The translations under genes were made by a program, and so were the position numbers. DNA of 42,033 bases from Bacteroidota bacterium. Lineage in GTDB: Bacteria > Bacteroidota > Bacteroidia > Flavobacteriales > Weeksellaceae. Below are positions 7,530 through 14,631 of this stretch, piece after piece. Every line of letters starts with the position of its first letter. The first letter of the stretch is position 1. The notes under the pieces were generated by a model that searched no databases, was not told the origin of the DNA, and saw only the letters and a program-made list of their open reading frames with translations. The stretch covers positions 1 to 42,033 of the forward strand of contig JAEWIR010000038.1 of assembly GCA_023386965.1 (NCBI GenBank), in the 5' to 3' direction.

Positions 7530-8108
7530 ATGTTTAAGCTGAAACTCCCTACTGATCCCCGATGGGTAAATATTGCCGAGGGAAATCTTAGTGAAATTCT
7601 TACCGATCACGCCTGGTGCGAACAGAAAGCTGCAACAAATTCCATTACGCTGATCACCTTACTACCTGAATATCCTGAAATTGTATCGGAACTTCTGAAA
7701 ATTGCACAGGAAGAACTGGATCACTTCAACCAGGTGCACGAAATCATTAAAGCCCGGGGTTATGAACTGGGGCGTCCGCGCAAAGATGATTATGTAAACG
7801 ACCTGGCAAAATTTATTATACAGGGCAGCCGCGAAGACCTGATTATCGATAAAATGCTCTTTGCAGCAATGATTGAAGCCCGAAGCTGCGAACGCTTCAA
7901 GGTTTTAACAGAGAATATAAAAGATGAAGAGCTGAAAGTCTTTTACCGCGAACTGATGATTTCTGAAGCAGGACATTATACCACCTTCATCGGTTTTGCG
8001 AGACAGCTCGGAAATGAAGAAAAGGTGAACAGACGTTGGGAACAGTGGCTTGAATATGAAGCTCAGGTAATCAGCAGCTACGGAAAAAGAGAAACCATTC
8101 ACGGTTAA
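7530..8108 (+). CDS. miaE: MiaE-like tRNA-(ms2io6A37) hydroxylase
   Basis: Ferritin-like di-iron oxygenase expected to hydroxylate the isopentenyl side chain of ms2i6A at tRNA position 37, needing O2. 192 residues. The di-iron ligand set is visible: Glu31 in DHAWCEQKAA, Glu62 and His65 in EELDH, Glu116 in MIEARSCERF, and Glu146 and His149 in SEAGHY, that is two E-x-x-H motifs in a four-helix bundle. It implies an aerobic or microaerobic host. It is followed 18 bp later by the DUF502 gene, with the terminator only after that, so the two probably form an operon. A TAACTTTA box about 20 bp upstream of the ATG is one mismatch from consensus. MiaE family is secure; the exact tRNA substrate is inferred. 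Confidence 0.9.
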   Translation: MFKLKLPTDPRWVNIAEGNLSEILTDHAWCEQKAATNSITLITLLPEYPEIVSELLKIAQEELDHFNQVHEIIKARGYELGRPRKDDYVNDLAKFIIQGSREDLIIDKMLFAAMIEARSCERFKVLTENIKDEELKVFYRELMISEAGHYTTFIGFARQLGNEEKVNRRWEQWLEYEAQVISSYGKRETIHG

Positions 8109-8126
8109 CTGCAATCTGTATCCAGC

Positions 8127-8744
8127 ATGACCAAGGAGCAGGTTCAACAGTTGTTTAATATGCTACTGAAATCTTTTTTTCAGGGCCTGATGATTGTCGG
8201 TCCGTTTGGACTAACCATTTTCTTCATTTGGTATATTGTTTCCAGCGTAGACAATCTTTATCCGGCTATTTCTGCTAAATGGCCCGGGGTAGTTTTTATT
8301 TCCATTATCTGTACGATTACCCTGCTTGGCTTTTTAGGGAATAAATTTCTGGTGGGGCGCCTTCTGCTGGACCGCATGGACCTTCTGCTGGAAAAGACGC
8401 CCGGGATTAAACATATTTATACCCCCACAAAAGATGTGATGTCTTCTTTCGTAGGGGACAAAAAGAAATTTACGAAGCCCGTATGGGTAAAGACTTCTGA
8501 GAATCCTGTGGTTTGGCGTATAGGCTTCCTTACTCAGGAGGACATGACCGCCGTGGATAAGGACCATTATGTTGCGGTCTATTTGCCGCATTCCTACGCC
8601 ATTTCCGGTTGGGTGATCATTACGGAAGAAAAGAATGTAAAAGAGGTACAGGGCATGAGTGCCGCTGCTGCAATGAAATTTGCCGTAAGCGGTGGTGTGG
8701 CCGGCTTCCACAGTGATAAAGCTGTTTTTAAGGCTCCGGAATAG
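8127..8744 (+). CDS. DUF502 family membrane protein
   Basis: 205 residues with two transmembrane helices near the N-terminus (about 17-40 and 53-76: MIVGPFGLTIFFIWYIV and VVFISIICTITLLGF), followed by a soluble domain with KTPGIKHIYTPTKDV and FLPHSYAISG-like patterns (here VYLPHSYAISGWVIITEE), which are typical of DUF502 proteins. The function of this family is not established; a role in the cell envelope is often assumed. It follows miaE by 18 bp and is closed by a strong terminator at 8769-8791. Start ATG at 8127. Confidence 0.88.
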   Translation: MTKEQVQQLFNMLLKSFFQGLMIVGPFGLTIFFIWYIVSSVDNLYPAISAKWPGVVFISIICTITLLGFLGNKFLVGRLLLDRMDLLLEKTPGIKHIYTPTKDVMSSFVGDKKKFTKPVWVKTSENPVVWRIGFLTQEDMTAVDKDHYVAVYLPHSYAISGWVIITEEKNVKEVQGMSAAAAMKFAVSGGVAGFHSDKAVFKAPE

Positions 8745-8768
8745 GCCGGTTGCCTCTGTTCCTAACCG

Positions 8769-8791
8769 TGATGCGGCTTCCGCATCAGTTT
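8769..8791 (+). terminator. Rho-independent terminator after the miaE-DUF502 unit
   Basis: TGATGCGG (8769-8776), loop CTT, CCGCATCA (8780-8787), then GTTTT. Eight perfect base pairs. It separates this unit from tryptophanase. Confidence 0.8.
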
Positions 8792-8825
8792 TCCATTTAA
8801 CAATAATCCAACTTTAAATAAAATA

Positions 8826-10205
8826 ATGAAATTACCTTACGCAGAACCGTACAGAATAAAAATGATTGAAGAAATCCGCCAGTCCAGCCGTGAACAAAGG
8901 GAGGCCTGGTTGAAGGAGGCTAACTATAATCTTTTCAATTTAAAATCCTCGCAGGTATATATTGACCTGCTGACGGATTCGGGTACCGGCGCCATGAGCG
9001 ATTCCCAGTGGGGAGCCATGATGACAGGAGACGAAAGTTACGCCGGTTCACGGTCTTTTCAGGCACTTTTTGATACGGTAAATAAAATTACAGGTTTTCC
9101 TTATCTTCTGCCTACCCACCAGGGACGCGCTGCGGAGAATGTGCTTTTCTCTGTTCTGGTAAAGGATGGCGATGTAATTCCCGGAAATTCACATTTTGAC
9201 ACTACCAAAGGCCACATTGAATTCCGTAAAGCTCATGCGGTAGACTGTACTATTGATGAAGCTTTTGACATTGAAAATGATCATCCTTTTAAAGGCAATA
9301 TCGATCTTGAAAAACTGGAAGCGGTATATAAAGAGTACCCAAAGGAGCAGATTCCTTTCTGTCTCATAACCATCACATGTAATACTTCCGGAGGTCAGCC
9401 GGTATCACTGGAGAATATTAAAGCAGTGAAGTCACTCTCCGACCGTTATGGTATTCCTATCTATTTCGACAGTGCCCGTTATGCTGAAAACGCGTATTTC
9501 ATTAAAACCCGTGAAGCTGGACAGGCCGACAGGACCATTAAGGAAATCTGTAAGGAAATCTTTTCTTATGGCGAAGGAATGACAATGAGTTCCAAAAAAG
9601 ACGGTTTGGTGAACATCGGTGGTTTCATCGCGCTCCGTAACGAGGAAGTTTTTCAGAAAGCCTCAAACTTTACAATTATCTATGAAGGCTTCATTACCTA
9701 TGGCGGGCTTGCGGGACGCGATATGAACGCTCTGGCAGTGGGTCTGGATGAAGCTACGGAATTTGACTATCTGCACAGCCGCATTTCACAGGTGGAATAT
9801 CTTGGAAACAAGCTGATTGAATACGGAATACCGGTTCAGAAACCCATTGGTGGACATGCAGTTTTTGTAGATGCACTTAAGTTCTTGCCTAATGTGCCAC
9901 GGGCTGAATACCCGGCCCAGACTCTTGGCCTGGAACTTTATAAGGAAGCCGGAATACGCGGTGTAGAGATTGGAACGCTCCTAGCCGACCGTGATCCTGA
10001 AACCCGCGAAAACAGATACCCTAAGCTGGAACTTCTGCGTTTGGCAATTCCGCGCCGGACCTACACCAATAATCATATGGATTATATAGCTGCCGGCCTG
10101 AAAAATGTTTTTGACCGAAGGGAAGACATCAGGAAAGGATATAACATCACCTGGGAGCCCGCCATCCTCAGACACTTCACTGTGAAGCTGGAAGAGGCAA
10201 AGTAG
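8826..10205 (+). CDS. tnaA: Tryptophanase
   Basis: PLP-dependent beta-eliminating lyase that splits L-tryptophan to indole, pyruvate and ammonia. 459 residues. The start YAEPYRIKMIEEI, DLLTDSGTGAMSD, PTHQGRAAEN, FDSARYAENAYFIK, MSSKKDG (PLP lysine among K257/K258) and the C-terminal PAILRHFTVKLEE match the tryptophanase/tyrosine phenol-lyase family. Two residues that tyrosine phenol-lyase uses for its substrate (Thr124 and Arg381 in the Citrobacter enzyme) correspond here to Asp125 in HFDTTKGH and to Ile in VEIG, as in tryptophanases, so indole formation is the better call. No tnaC-like leader or tnaB permease lies beside it. A terminator lies just upstream (8769-8791) and another downstream (10232-10260), so it is a single-gene unit. 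Confidence 0.92.
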   Translation: MKLPYAEPYRIKMIEEIRQSSREQREAWLKEANYNLFNLKSSQVYIDLLTDSGTGAMSDSQWGAMMTGDESYAGSRSFQALFDTVNKITGFPYLLPTHQGRAAENVLFSVLVKDGDVIPGNSHFDTTKGHIEFRKAHAVDCTIDEAFDIENDHPFKGNIDLEKLEAVYKEYPKEQIPFCLITITCNTSGGQPVSLENIKAVKSLSDRYGIPIYFDSARYAENAYFIKTREAGQADRTIKEICKEIFSYGEGMTMSSKKDGLVNIGGFIALRNEEVFQKASNFTIIYEGFITYGGLAGRDMNALAVGLDEATEFDYLHSRISQVEYLGNKLIEYGIPVQKPIGGHAVFVDALKFLPNVPRAEYPAQTLGLELYKEAGIRGVEIGTLLADRDPETRENRYPKLELLRLAIPRRTYTNNHMDYIAAGLKNVFDRREDIRKGYNITWEPAILRHFTVKLEEAK

Positions 10206-10231
10206 ATTTGCAGGTTCAGTACTGAAACAAA

Positions 10232-10260
10232 AAAACCGGAAAATTATGATTTCCGGTTTT
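10232..10260. terminator. Bidirectional terminator between tnaA and the outer-membrane-type gene
   Basis: AAAACCGGAAA (10232-10242), 7-nt loop, TTTCCGGTTTT (10250-10260), with an A-run before and a T-run after. Eleven perfect base pairs between convergent genes. Confidence 0.9.
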
Positions 10261-10278
10261 TTCTTTTATCAGGTTTGG

Positions 10279-10815
10279 CTATTCACCAACTGGTGCGGCG
10301 CTTCTGCCAAGGTCGAAAGAGGCTCCGATCAGGAAGGCAAACTGGTTGTTCAGCCTTCTGTATCCGGTTCCTTCAGTATTGTATTTTGCAATCGGGAACT
10401 GTGTTTCCGCAAATACTCCAAAACCTTTGTCGAAGAAGTATCTGACTCCGGCATGACCTCCAAAATTTTTAAGGCCTAAGTTCAGACCGGGATAAATGTC
10501 AAAATTTTGTGGCAAGCCCAATACATCACCAAGGTGTGCGTTCACTCTGGCTTTGGCGTCAAAACGGTGCTCAGCTTTAACGTCTCCGTCCAGCAGGATT
10601 TCCTCAACACCCAGCAGGTAGCCTGCCTGTGCACCAACGGAAAAACTTTCGCCCAACCCATAATCCAGCATGGCTGCGATCCCTGTACCGCCCGCCTGGA
10701 AATTGGCGCCTACATTAACACGCAGGTCCCCCGGACCGCGGAAAGCATCATTGTCACTTTGTGCACCTGCAAACCCGAAAGCTGCTACTGCCACTGTTAA
10801 TATCAACTTTTTCAT
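10279..10815 (-). CDS. Small secreted outer-membrane beta-barrel-type protein
   Basis: 178 residues. Signal peptide MKKLILTVAVAAFGFAGAQ with a likely cut after AGA. The mature part is rich in Gly and alternating hydrophobic residues (LRVNVGANFQAGGTGIAAML, FSVGAQAGYLLGVEE, AGVRYFFDKGFGVFAETQFP, FAFLIGASFDLG), the pattern of about eight short amphipathic beta-strands, so a small outer-membrane barrel is likely. I do not recognise a named family. A TATCTTTG -7 box on the minus strand (10841-10834) lies 18 bp before the ATG, between this gene and the sugar dehydrogenase, so it has its own promoter. Function unknown. Confidence 0.8.
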   Translation of the reverse strand: MKKLILTVAVAAFGFAGAQSDNDAFRGPGDLRVNVGANFQAGGTGIAAMLDYGLGESFSVGAQAGYLLGVEEILLDGDVKAEHRFDAKARVNAHLGDVLGLPQNFDIYPGLNLGLKNFGGHAGVRYFFDKGFGVFAETQFPIAKYNTEGTGYRRLNNQFAFLIGASFDLGRSAAPVGE

Positions 10816-10833
10816 AATCTATTTTTTCTTCGG

Positions 10834-10841
10834 CAAAGATA
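10834..10841 (-). promoter_or_regulatory. -7 box for the outer-membrane-type gene
   Basis: TATCTTTG on the minus strand, 18 bp upstream of the ATG at 10815 and just downstream of the sugar dehydrogenase stop. No good -33 TTTG was found. Confidence 0.5.
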
Positions 10842-10848
10842 CCTTTTA

Positions 10849-12081
10849 TTATTTTTTGGCTACCCTGTACAGTTTGCCACTGTCCGTTACTGCATACATA
10901 TTACCGTCAGCACCGTTTAGTACATCACGGAAACGCTCATTCTGGTCTCCAAGTAACCATTCTTCACCTGTTACCTTATTATTTTCTATCACCAGACGGA
11001 TAATCTTCTTTCCGCTAAGGCAGCCTACCATCATATTGTTTTTCCATTCCGGTATAGAGCCGGTGTAGAAGTCAATACCGCTTGGTGAAACCGACGGATC
11101 CCAGAAATAGACAGGTTGCTCCAAACCTTCTTTTTGTCCTATCCCTTCACCTATGGTCATACCACTGTACTCTTCGCCATAAGTGATAGTGGGCCAGCCG
11201 TAATTTTTACCCGGCATAATTCTGTTAACCTCATCACCTCCTTTAGGACCCATTTCGGCAACCCAAAGTTCACCTGTTAGCGGATGAAGAGCTATGCCCT
11301 GCGGATTTCGGTGACCGGTGCTGTAAATTTCCGGTTTCCAGCCGCTTATTTTCGGGTTAGCAGCATCAGCCTTACCCTCTTTGTTAATTTTGATGATTTT
11401 ACCGTAGTAAGCCTGTTGGTCCTGTGCCAAGGGTCTTGTTTCCATATCCGAACGCTCACCAGTACTTAGGAACAGATTACCGTCTTTGGAAAAAACCAGG
11501 CGGCTGCCAAAATGTTTATCACCATCGTAGGTGGGAGTAGCACGGAAAATAACCGATACATTCTCAACCGTTTTTTCATCAGCAGAAAGTTTACCTTTTG
11601 CAACGGCCGTGTGATTACCGCCGCTTACAGGTTCAGAGTAAGTCCAGTACAGCATACGGTTATTCGTGAAATCAGGATCCAGTGCTACATCCAGTAGCCC
11701 GCCCTGACCGTCAGTGTCAACCTTCGGAAATCCTGTTATTTTGGTGACAGTGCTGCCGTCCGCCGAAACGATGCTCATATATCCGGATTTGTCCGTTACG
11801 AGGAAGCGCCCGCCGGGATAATTTATAATCCCCCAGGGTTTGCCAAGCCCTTTGGCAATGACATCTACGCTGTAAGGTGTGGAGGTGCTGACTCCGGCTA
11901 CGCGGGTCTGCCCGCTGAATGCCGGAGCGATATCGGTGTTTCGGGAACTGCGTTCGGGGTTTCTGGTATCCTGGTTTATGGCTGTATCAGAACCGGTAGT
12001 GGTTTGGCTTTTGGTACCGTTTTGGCAGGAAAGTGCTAAGCATGACGCCGCCACAGTGAGTAGGATGAATGTTGTCCGCAT
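10849..12081 (-). CDS. PQQ-dependent sugar (aldose) dehydrogenase lipoprotein
   Basis: 410 residues. Lipoprotein signal peptide with lipobox LALSC and mature Cys at about residue 19, followed by a Ser/Thr/Asn-rich linker of ~45 residues. The body is a six-bladed beta-propeller of the soluble glucose/sorbosone dehydrogenase (GSDH) type: GLGKPWGIINYPGGRFLVTDKSG, GGLLDVALDPDF, LVFSKDGNLFLSTGERSD, STGHRNPQGIALHPLTGELWVAEMGPKGGDEVN and the NYGWPTITYGEEY region are hallmark blades of the E. coli YliI (Asd)-like enzymes. These oxidise aldose sugars with PQQ and Ca2+ in the periplasm. No PQQ synthesis genes are in the window, so cofactor may have to be taken up. It is divergent from uvrB. Family assignment is strong, substrate unknown. 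Confidence 0.9.
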   Translation of the reverse strand: MRTTFILLTVAASCLALSCQNGTKSQTTTGSDTAINQDTRNPERSSRNTDIAPAFSGQTRVAGVSTSTPYSVDVIAKGLGKPWGIINYPGGRFLVTDKSGYMSIVSADGSTVTKITGFPKVDTDGQGGLLDVALDPDFTNNRMLYWTYSEPVSGGNHTAVAKGKLSADEKTVENVSVIFRATPTYDGDKHFGSRLVFSKDGNLFLSTGERSDMETRPLAQDQQAYYGKIIKINKEGKADAANPKISGWKPEIYSTGHRNPQGIALHPLTGELWVAEMGPKGGDEVNRIMPGKNYGWPTITYGEEYSGMTIGEGIGQKEGLEQPVYFWDPSVSPSGIDFYTGSIPEWKNNMMVGCLSGKKIIRLVIENNKVTGEEWLLGDQNERFRDVLNGADGNMYAVTDSGKLYRVAKK

Positions 12082-12183
12082 AATGATGTTTTTACAAAAA
12101 TACGCTTACCTTACCGTTTAGGTTTATATGATTTAAGGCTGATGTATCAAAATTTATTAACTGAATGGCACTCATGTTTTTTG

Positions 12184-12191
12184 TACTTTTG
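12184..12191 (+). promoter_or_regulatory. -7 box abutting the uvrB start
   Basis: TACTTTTG, exact to TAnnTTTG, ends only 4 bp before the uvrB ATG. The expected transcription start falls at or within a few bases of the ATG, predicting a leaderless mRNA. No clear -33 TTTG was seen. Confidence 0.45.
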
Positions 12192-12195
12192 ACAT

Positions 12196-14193
12196 ATGAA
12201 ATTTAAACTTCAATCTGAGTTTGAACCCTCTGGTGATCAGCCTGATGCAATTGCACAGCTGACTCAGGGAGTTGTCGCTGGTGAAAAATATCAAACCCTC
12301 CTGGGAGTTACGGGTTCGGGTAAAACTTTTACAGTTGCCAACCTTGTAAATAATGTACAGCGTCCCACGCTGGTACTGGCACACAATAAAACCCTGGCAG
12401 CCCAACTCTTTATGGAATTCAAGGAATTTTTCCCAGACAATGCCGTGGAATATTTCGTTTCGTATTACGACTATTATCAGCCTGAAGCCTTCATTGCGTC
12501 ATCTAATACTTATATTGAAAAAGATCTTTCCATCAATGAGGAAGTGGAAAAGCTGCGGCTGTCTGCCACGGCAAGTTTGCTTTCCGGCAGGAGAGATGTG
12601 CTGATAGTGGCCTCCGTTTCCTGCATTTACGGTATAGGTAATCCTTCGGAATTTCACAAGTCGCTGGTCTCGCTTAAAATGGGTGAGAAAATGACGCGTA
12701 CCGGCCTTCTGCACTCATTGGTGAGCGCCCTGTATTCCAGGACACTGAACGAATTTCAGCGTGGAACTTTCCGGGTGAAAGGTGATGTGGTAGATGTTTA
12801 TCCAGCGTATGCGGACAACGCCATCAGGATTGAGTTTTTTGGAGACCAGATAGAGAAAATCGTTTCATTTGACCCGGTTTCGGGAAATACCATTTCTGTA
12901 TTTGATGAAATAAACATTTACCCTGCTAATATGTTTGTAACCAGTAAGGAAACGATGGTAGGCGCCGTACGTGCCATCCAGGATGACCTGGTGAAACAGG
13001 TGGATTTCTTTGAAAGTATTGAGAAGCCGCTGGAAGCCAAACGTTTACAGGAAAGGACTGAACTGGATCTGGAGATGATAAAGGAATTGGGTTACTGTTC
13101 CGGCATAGAGAACTACTCGAGGTATTTGGACGGAAGACTGCCCGGTTCCAGACCCTTCTGTTTGCTGGATTATTTCCCCAAGGACTTTTTAATGGTTATT
13201 GATGAAAGTCACGTAACCATACCGCAGGTGCATGCCATGTACGGTGGCGACAGAAGCCGTAAAGAAGCACTTGTAGATTATGGGTTCCGTTTACCCGCAG
13301 CAATGGATAACCGTCCGCTGAAATTTGAGGAATTTGAAGCGATGCAGAATCAGGTCATCTATGTTTCAGCGACACCCGCAGATTATGAGCTGGAGAAAAC
13401 CGGCGGTCAGTATATTGAACAGATTATACGGCCCACTGGCCTTCTCGATCCGGTGATTGATATCCGGCCCACCATGAACCAGATTGACGATTTGATTGAG
13501 GAAATCCAGATGAGGGCTGAAATTGATGAACGTGTTTTGGTGACCACACTGACCAAGAAGATGGCGGAGGAACTTACGAGGTATTTTACCAAATTCGGTA
13601 TTCGCTGCCGCTATATTCACTCCGATGTGGAAACGCTGGAGCGTATTCAGATTATGCAGGATTTGCGTACCGGCCTTTTTGATGTCCTGATTGGTGTCAA
13701 CCTGCTGCGTGAAGGACTTGATTTACCGGAAGTTTCACTGGTGGCTATACTGGATGCGGATAAAGAGGGTATGCTGAGATCGAGAAGGTCCATGATCCAA
13801 ACCATTGGGCGGGCTGCCCGTAATATCAATGGTAAGGCCATTATGTATGCGGACAAGATTACCAAAAGTATGCAGGCAGCTATAGACGAAACCAACTACC
13901 GCCGCGAAAAACAGATGGCATATAATACCGCCAATAATCTGGTGCCGGTACAGATTAACAAAAAGATATCCGAAGCTCTGGTGGGTCGCTCCAAAGATTT
14001 CCCCGACGAAAAATACACCCAGAAAAGAATTATGAAACAGGTGGCTGAAGAGCGTCTGGCTTACGGTTCGGAAAATGTTGAAAAACTGATAGGTGAAAAG
14101 CAGAAAGCCATGGAGACAGCGGCCCGGAACCTCGATTTTATTAAAGCAGCCAAACTCCGCGATGAGATAGCCGCGCTCAAGGCCGGTGTTTAA
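12196..14193 (+). CDS. uvrB: Excinuclease ABC subunit B
   Basis: DNA-damage-verifying helicase-like subunit of nucleotide excision repair; it receives DNA from UvrA and recruits UvrC. 665 residues, the usual length. Walker A GVTGSGKT is at 37-44; the beta-hairpin region YYDYYQPEAF, the DESH box (336-339) and motif VI (QTIGRAARNINGKAI) follow; the C-terminal UVR motif (AMETAARNLDFIKAAKLRDE), which contacts UvrC, is intact. Start ATG at 12196 gives MKFKLQSEFEPSGDQPDAI, the standard N-terminus. A -7 box ends 4 bp upstream. uvrA and uvrC are not in the window. Identity certain. Confidence 0.98.
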   Translation: MKFKLQSEFEPSGDQPDAIAQLTQGVVAGEKYQTLLGVTGSGKTFTVANLVNNVQRPTLVLAHNKTLAAQLFMEFKEFFPDNAVEYFVSYYDYYQPEAFIASSNTYIEKDLSINEEVEKLRLSATASLLSGRRDVLIVASVSCIYGIGNPSEFHKSLVSLKMGEKMTRTGLLHSLVSALYSRTLNEFQRGTFRVKGDVVDVYPAYADNAIRIEFFGDQIEKIVSFDPVSGNTISVFDEINIYPANMFVTSKETMVGAVRAIQDDLVKQVDFFESIEKPLEAKRLQERTELDLEMIKELGYCSGIENYSRYLDGRLPGSRPFCLLDYFPKDFLMVIDESHVTIPQVHAMYGGDRSRKEALVDYGFRLPAAMDNRPLKFEEFEAMQNQVIYVSATPADYELEKTGGQYIEQIIRPTGLLDPVIDIRPTMNQIDDLIEEIQMRAEIDERVLVTTLTKKMAEELTRYFTKFGIRCRYIHSDVETLERIQIMQDLRTGLFDVLIGVNLLREGLDLPEVSLVAILDADKEGMLRSRRSMIQTIGRAARNINGKAIMYADKITKSMQAAIDETNYRREKQMAYNTANNLVPVQINKKISEALVGRSKDFPDEKYTQKRIMKQVAEERLAYGSENVEKLIGEKQKAMETAARNLDFIKAAKLRDEIAALKAGV

Positions 14194-14235
14194 AATATTG
14201 GCCAAATTCTATAACACCCTGCCACCACAGTTTCG

Positions 14236-14243
14236 TATTTTTG
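14236..14243 (+). promoter_or_regulatory. -7 box before the 120-residue conserved protein gene
   Basis: TATTTTTG, exact to TAnnTTTG, ending 23 bp before the ATG at 14267. It suggests expression independent of uvrB. Confidence 0.4.
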
Positions 14244-14266
14244 AGTAGATCAAATACAAATAAATT

Positions 14267-14629
14267 ATGGAAACCCCAAGACCTATGCTCACCATGAGCC
14301 AAGTGATGCACAAACTAATGCAGAAAGGAGTAACACAGGAATTCCGCATGAATGAAGCCGGTGAAATGAAACTCAGCAGTTCGGAGAAAGTCTATCAGCC
14401 CAGTGACCTTAAGATACTGAAATCTTACCGTTTTGAGGGCTTCAGTAATCCTGAGGATAATGAAGTACTTTATGTAGCTGAAGATTCAGACGGTCATCGT
14501 GGGATGATTATCGATTCTTACGGGGCGGACAGCAATTATCCGGGCGACAGGTTCGACAGTTTTATCCGCGATATCCCCATTGAGGAGCAGGACGAATATG
14601 ATTTTGAAGCAGACCGGACGGATGCCTGA
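14267..14629 (+). CDS. Conserved small acidic protein, function unknown
   Basis: 120 residues, cytosolic (no signal peptide or membrane segment). It opens METPRPMLTMSQVMHKLMQK and has a central KVYQPSDLKILKSYRFEGFS segment and DSDGHRGMIIDSYGADSN, ending in a strongly acidic tail. I recall similar short proteins in Bacteroidota that databases sometimes label phosphoribosylpyrophosphate synthetase; nothing in the sequence (no PRPP loop, far too short) supports that enzyme activity, so the label should not be copied. It is separated from uvrB by 73 bp with its own -7 box, and its stop lies 2 bp from the convergent AsmA-like gene. Probably a real, conserved gene of unknown role. Confidence 0.75.
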   Translation: METPRPMLTMSQVMHKLMQKGVTQEFRMNEAGEMKLSSSEKVYQPSDLKILKSYRFEGFSNPEDNEVLYVAEDSDGHRGMIIDSYGADSNYPGDRFDSFIRDIPIEEQDEYDFEADRTDA

Positions 14630-14631
14630 AT

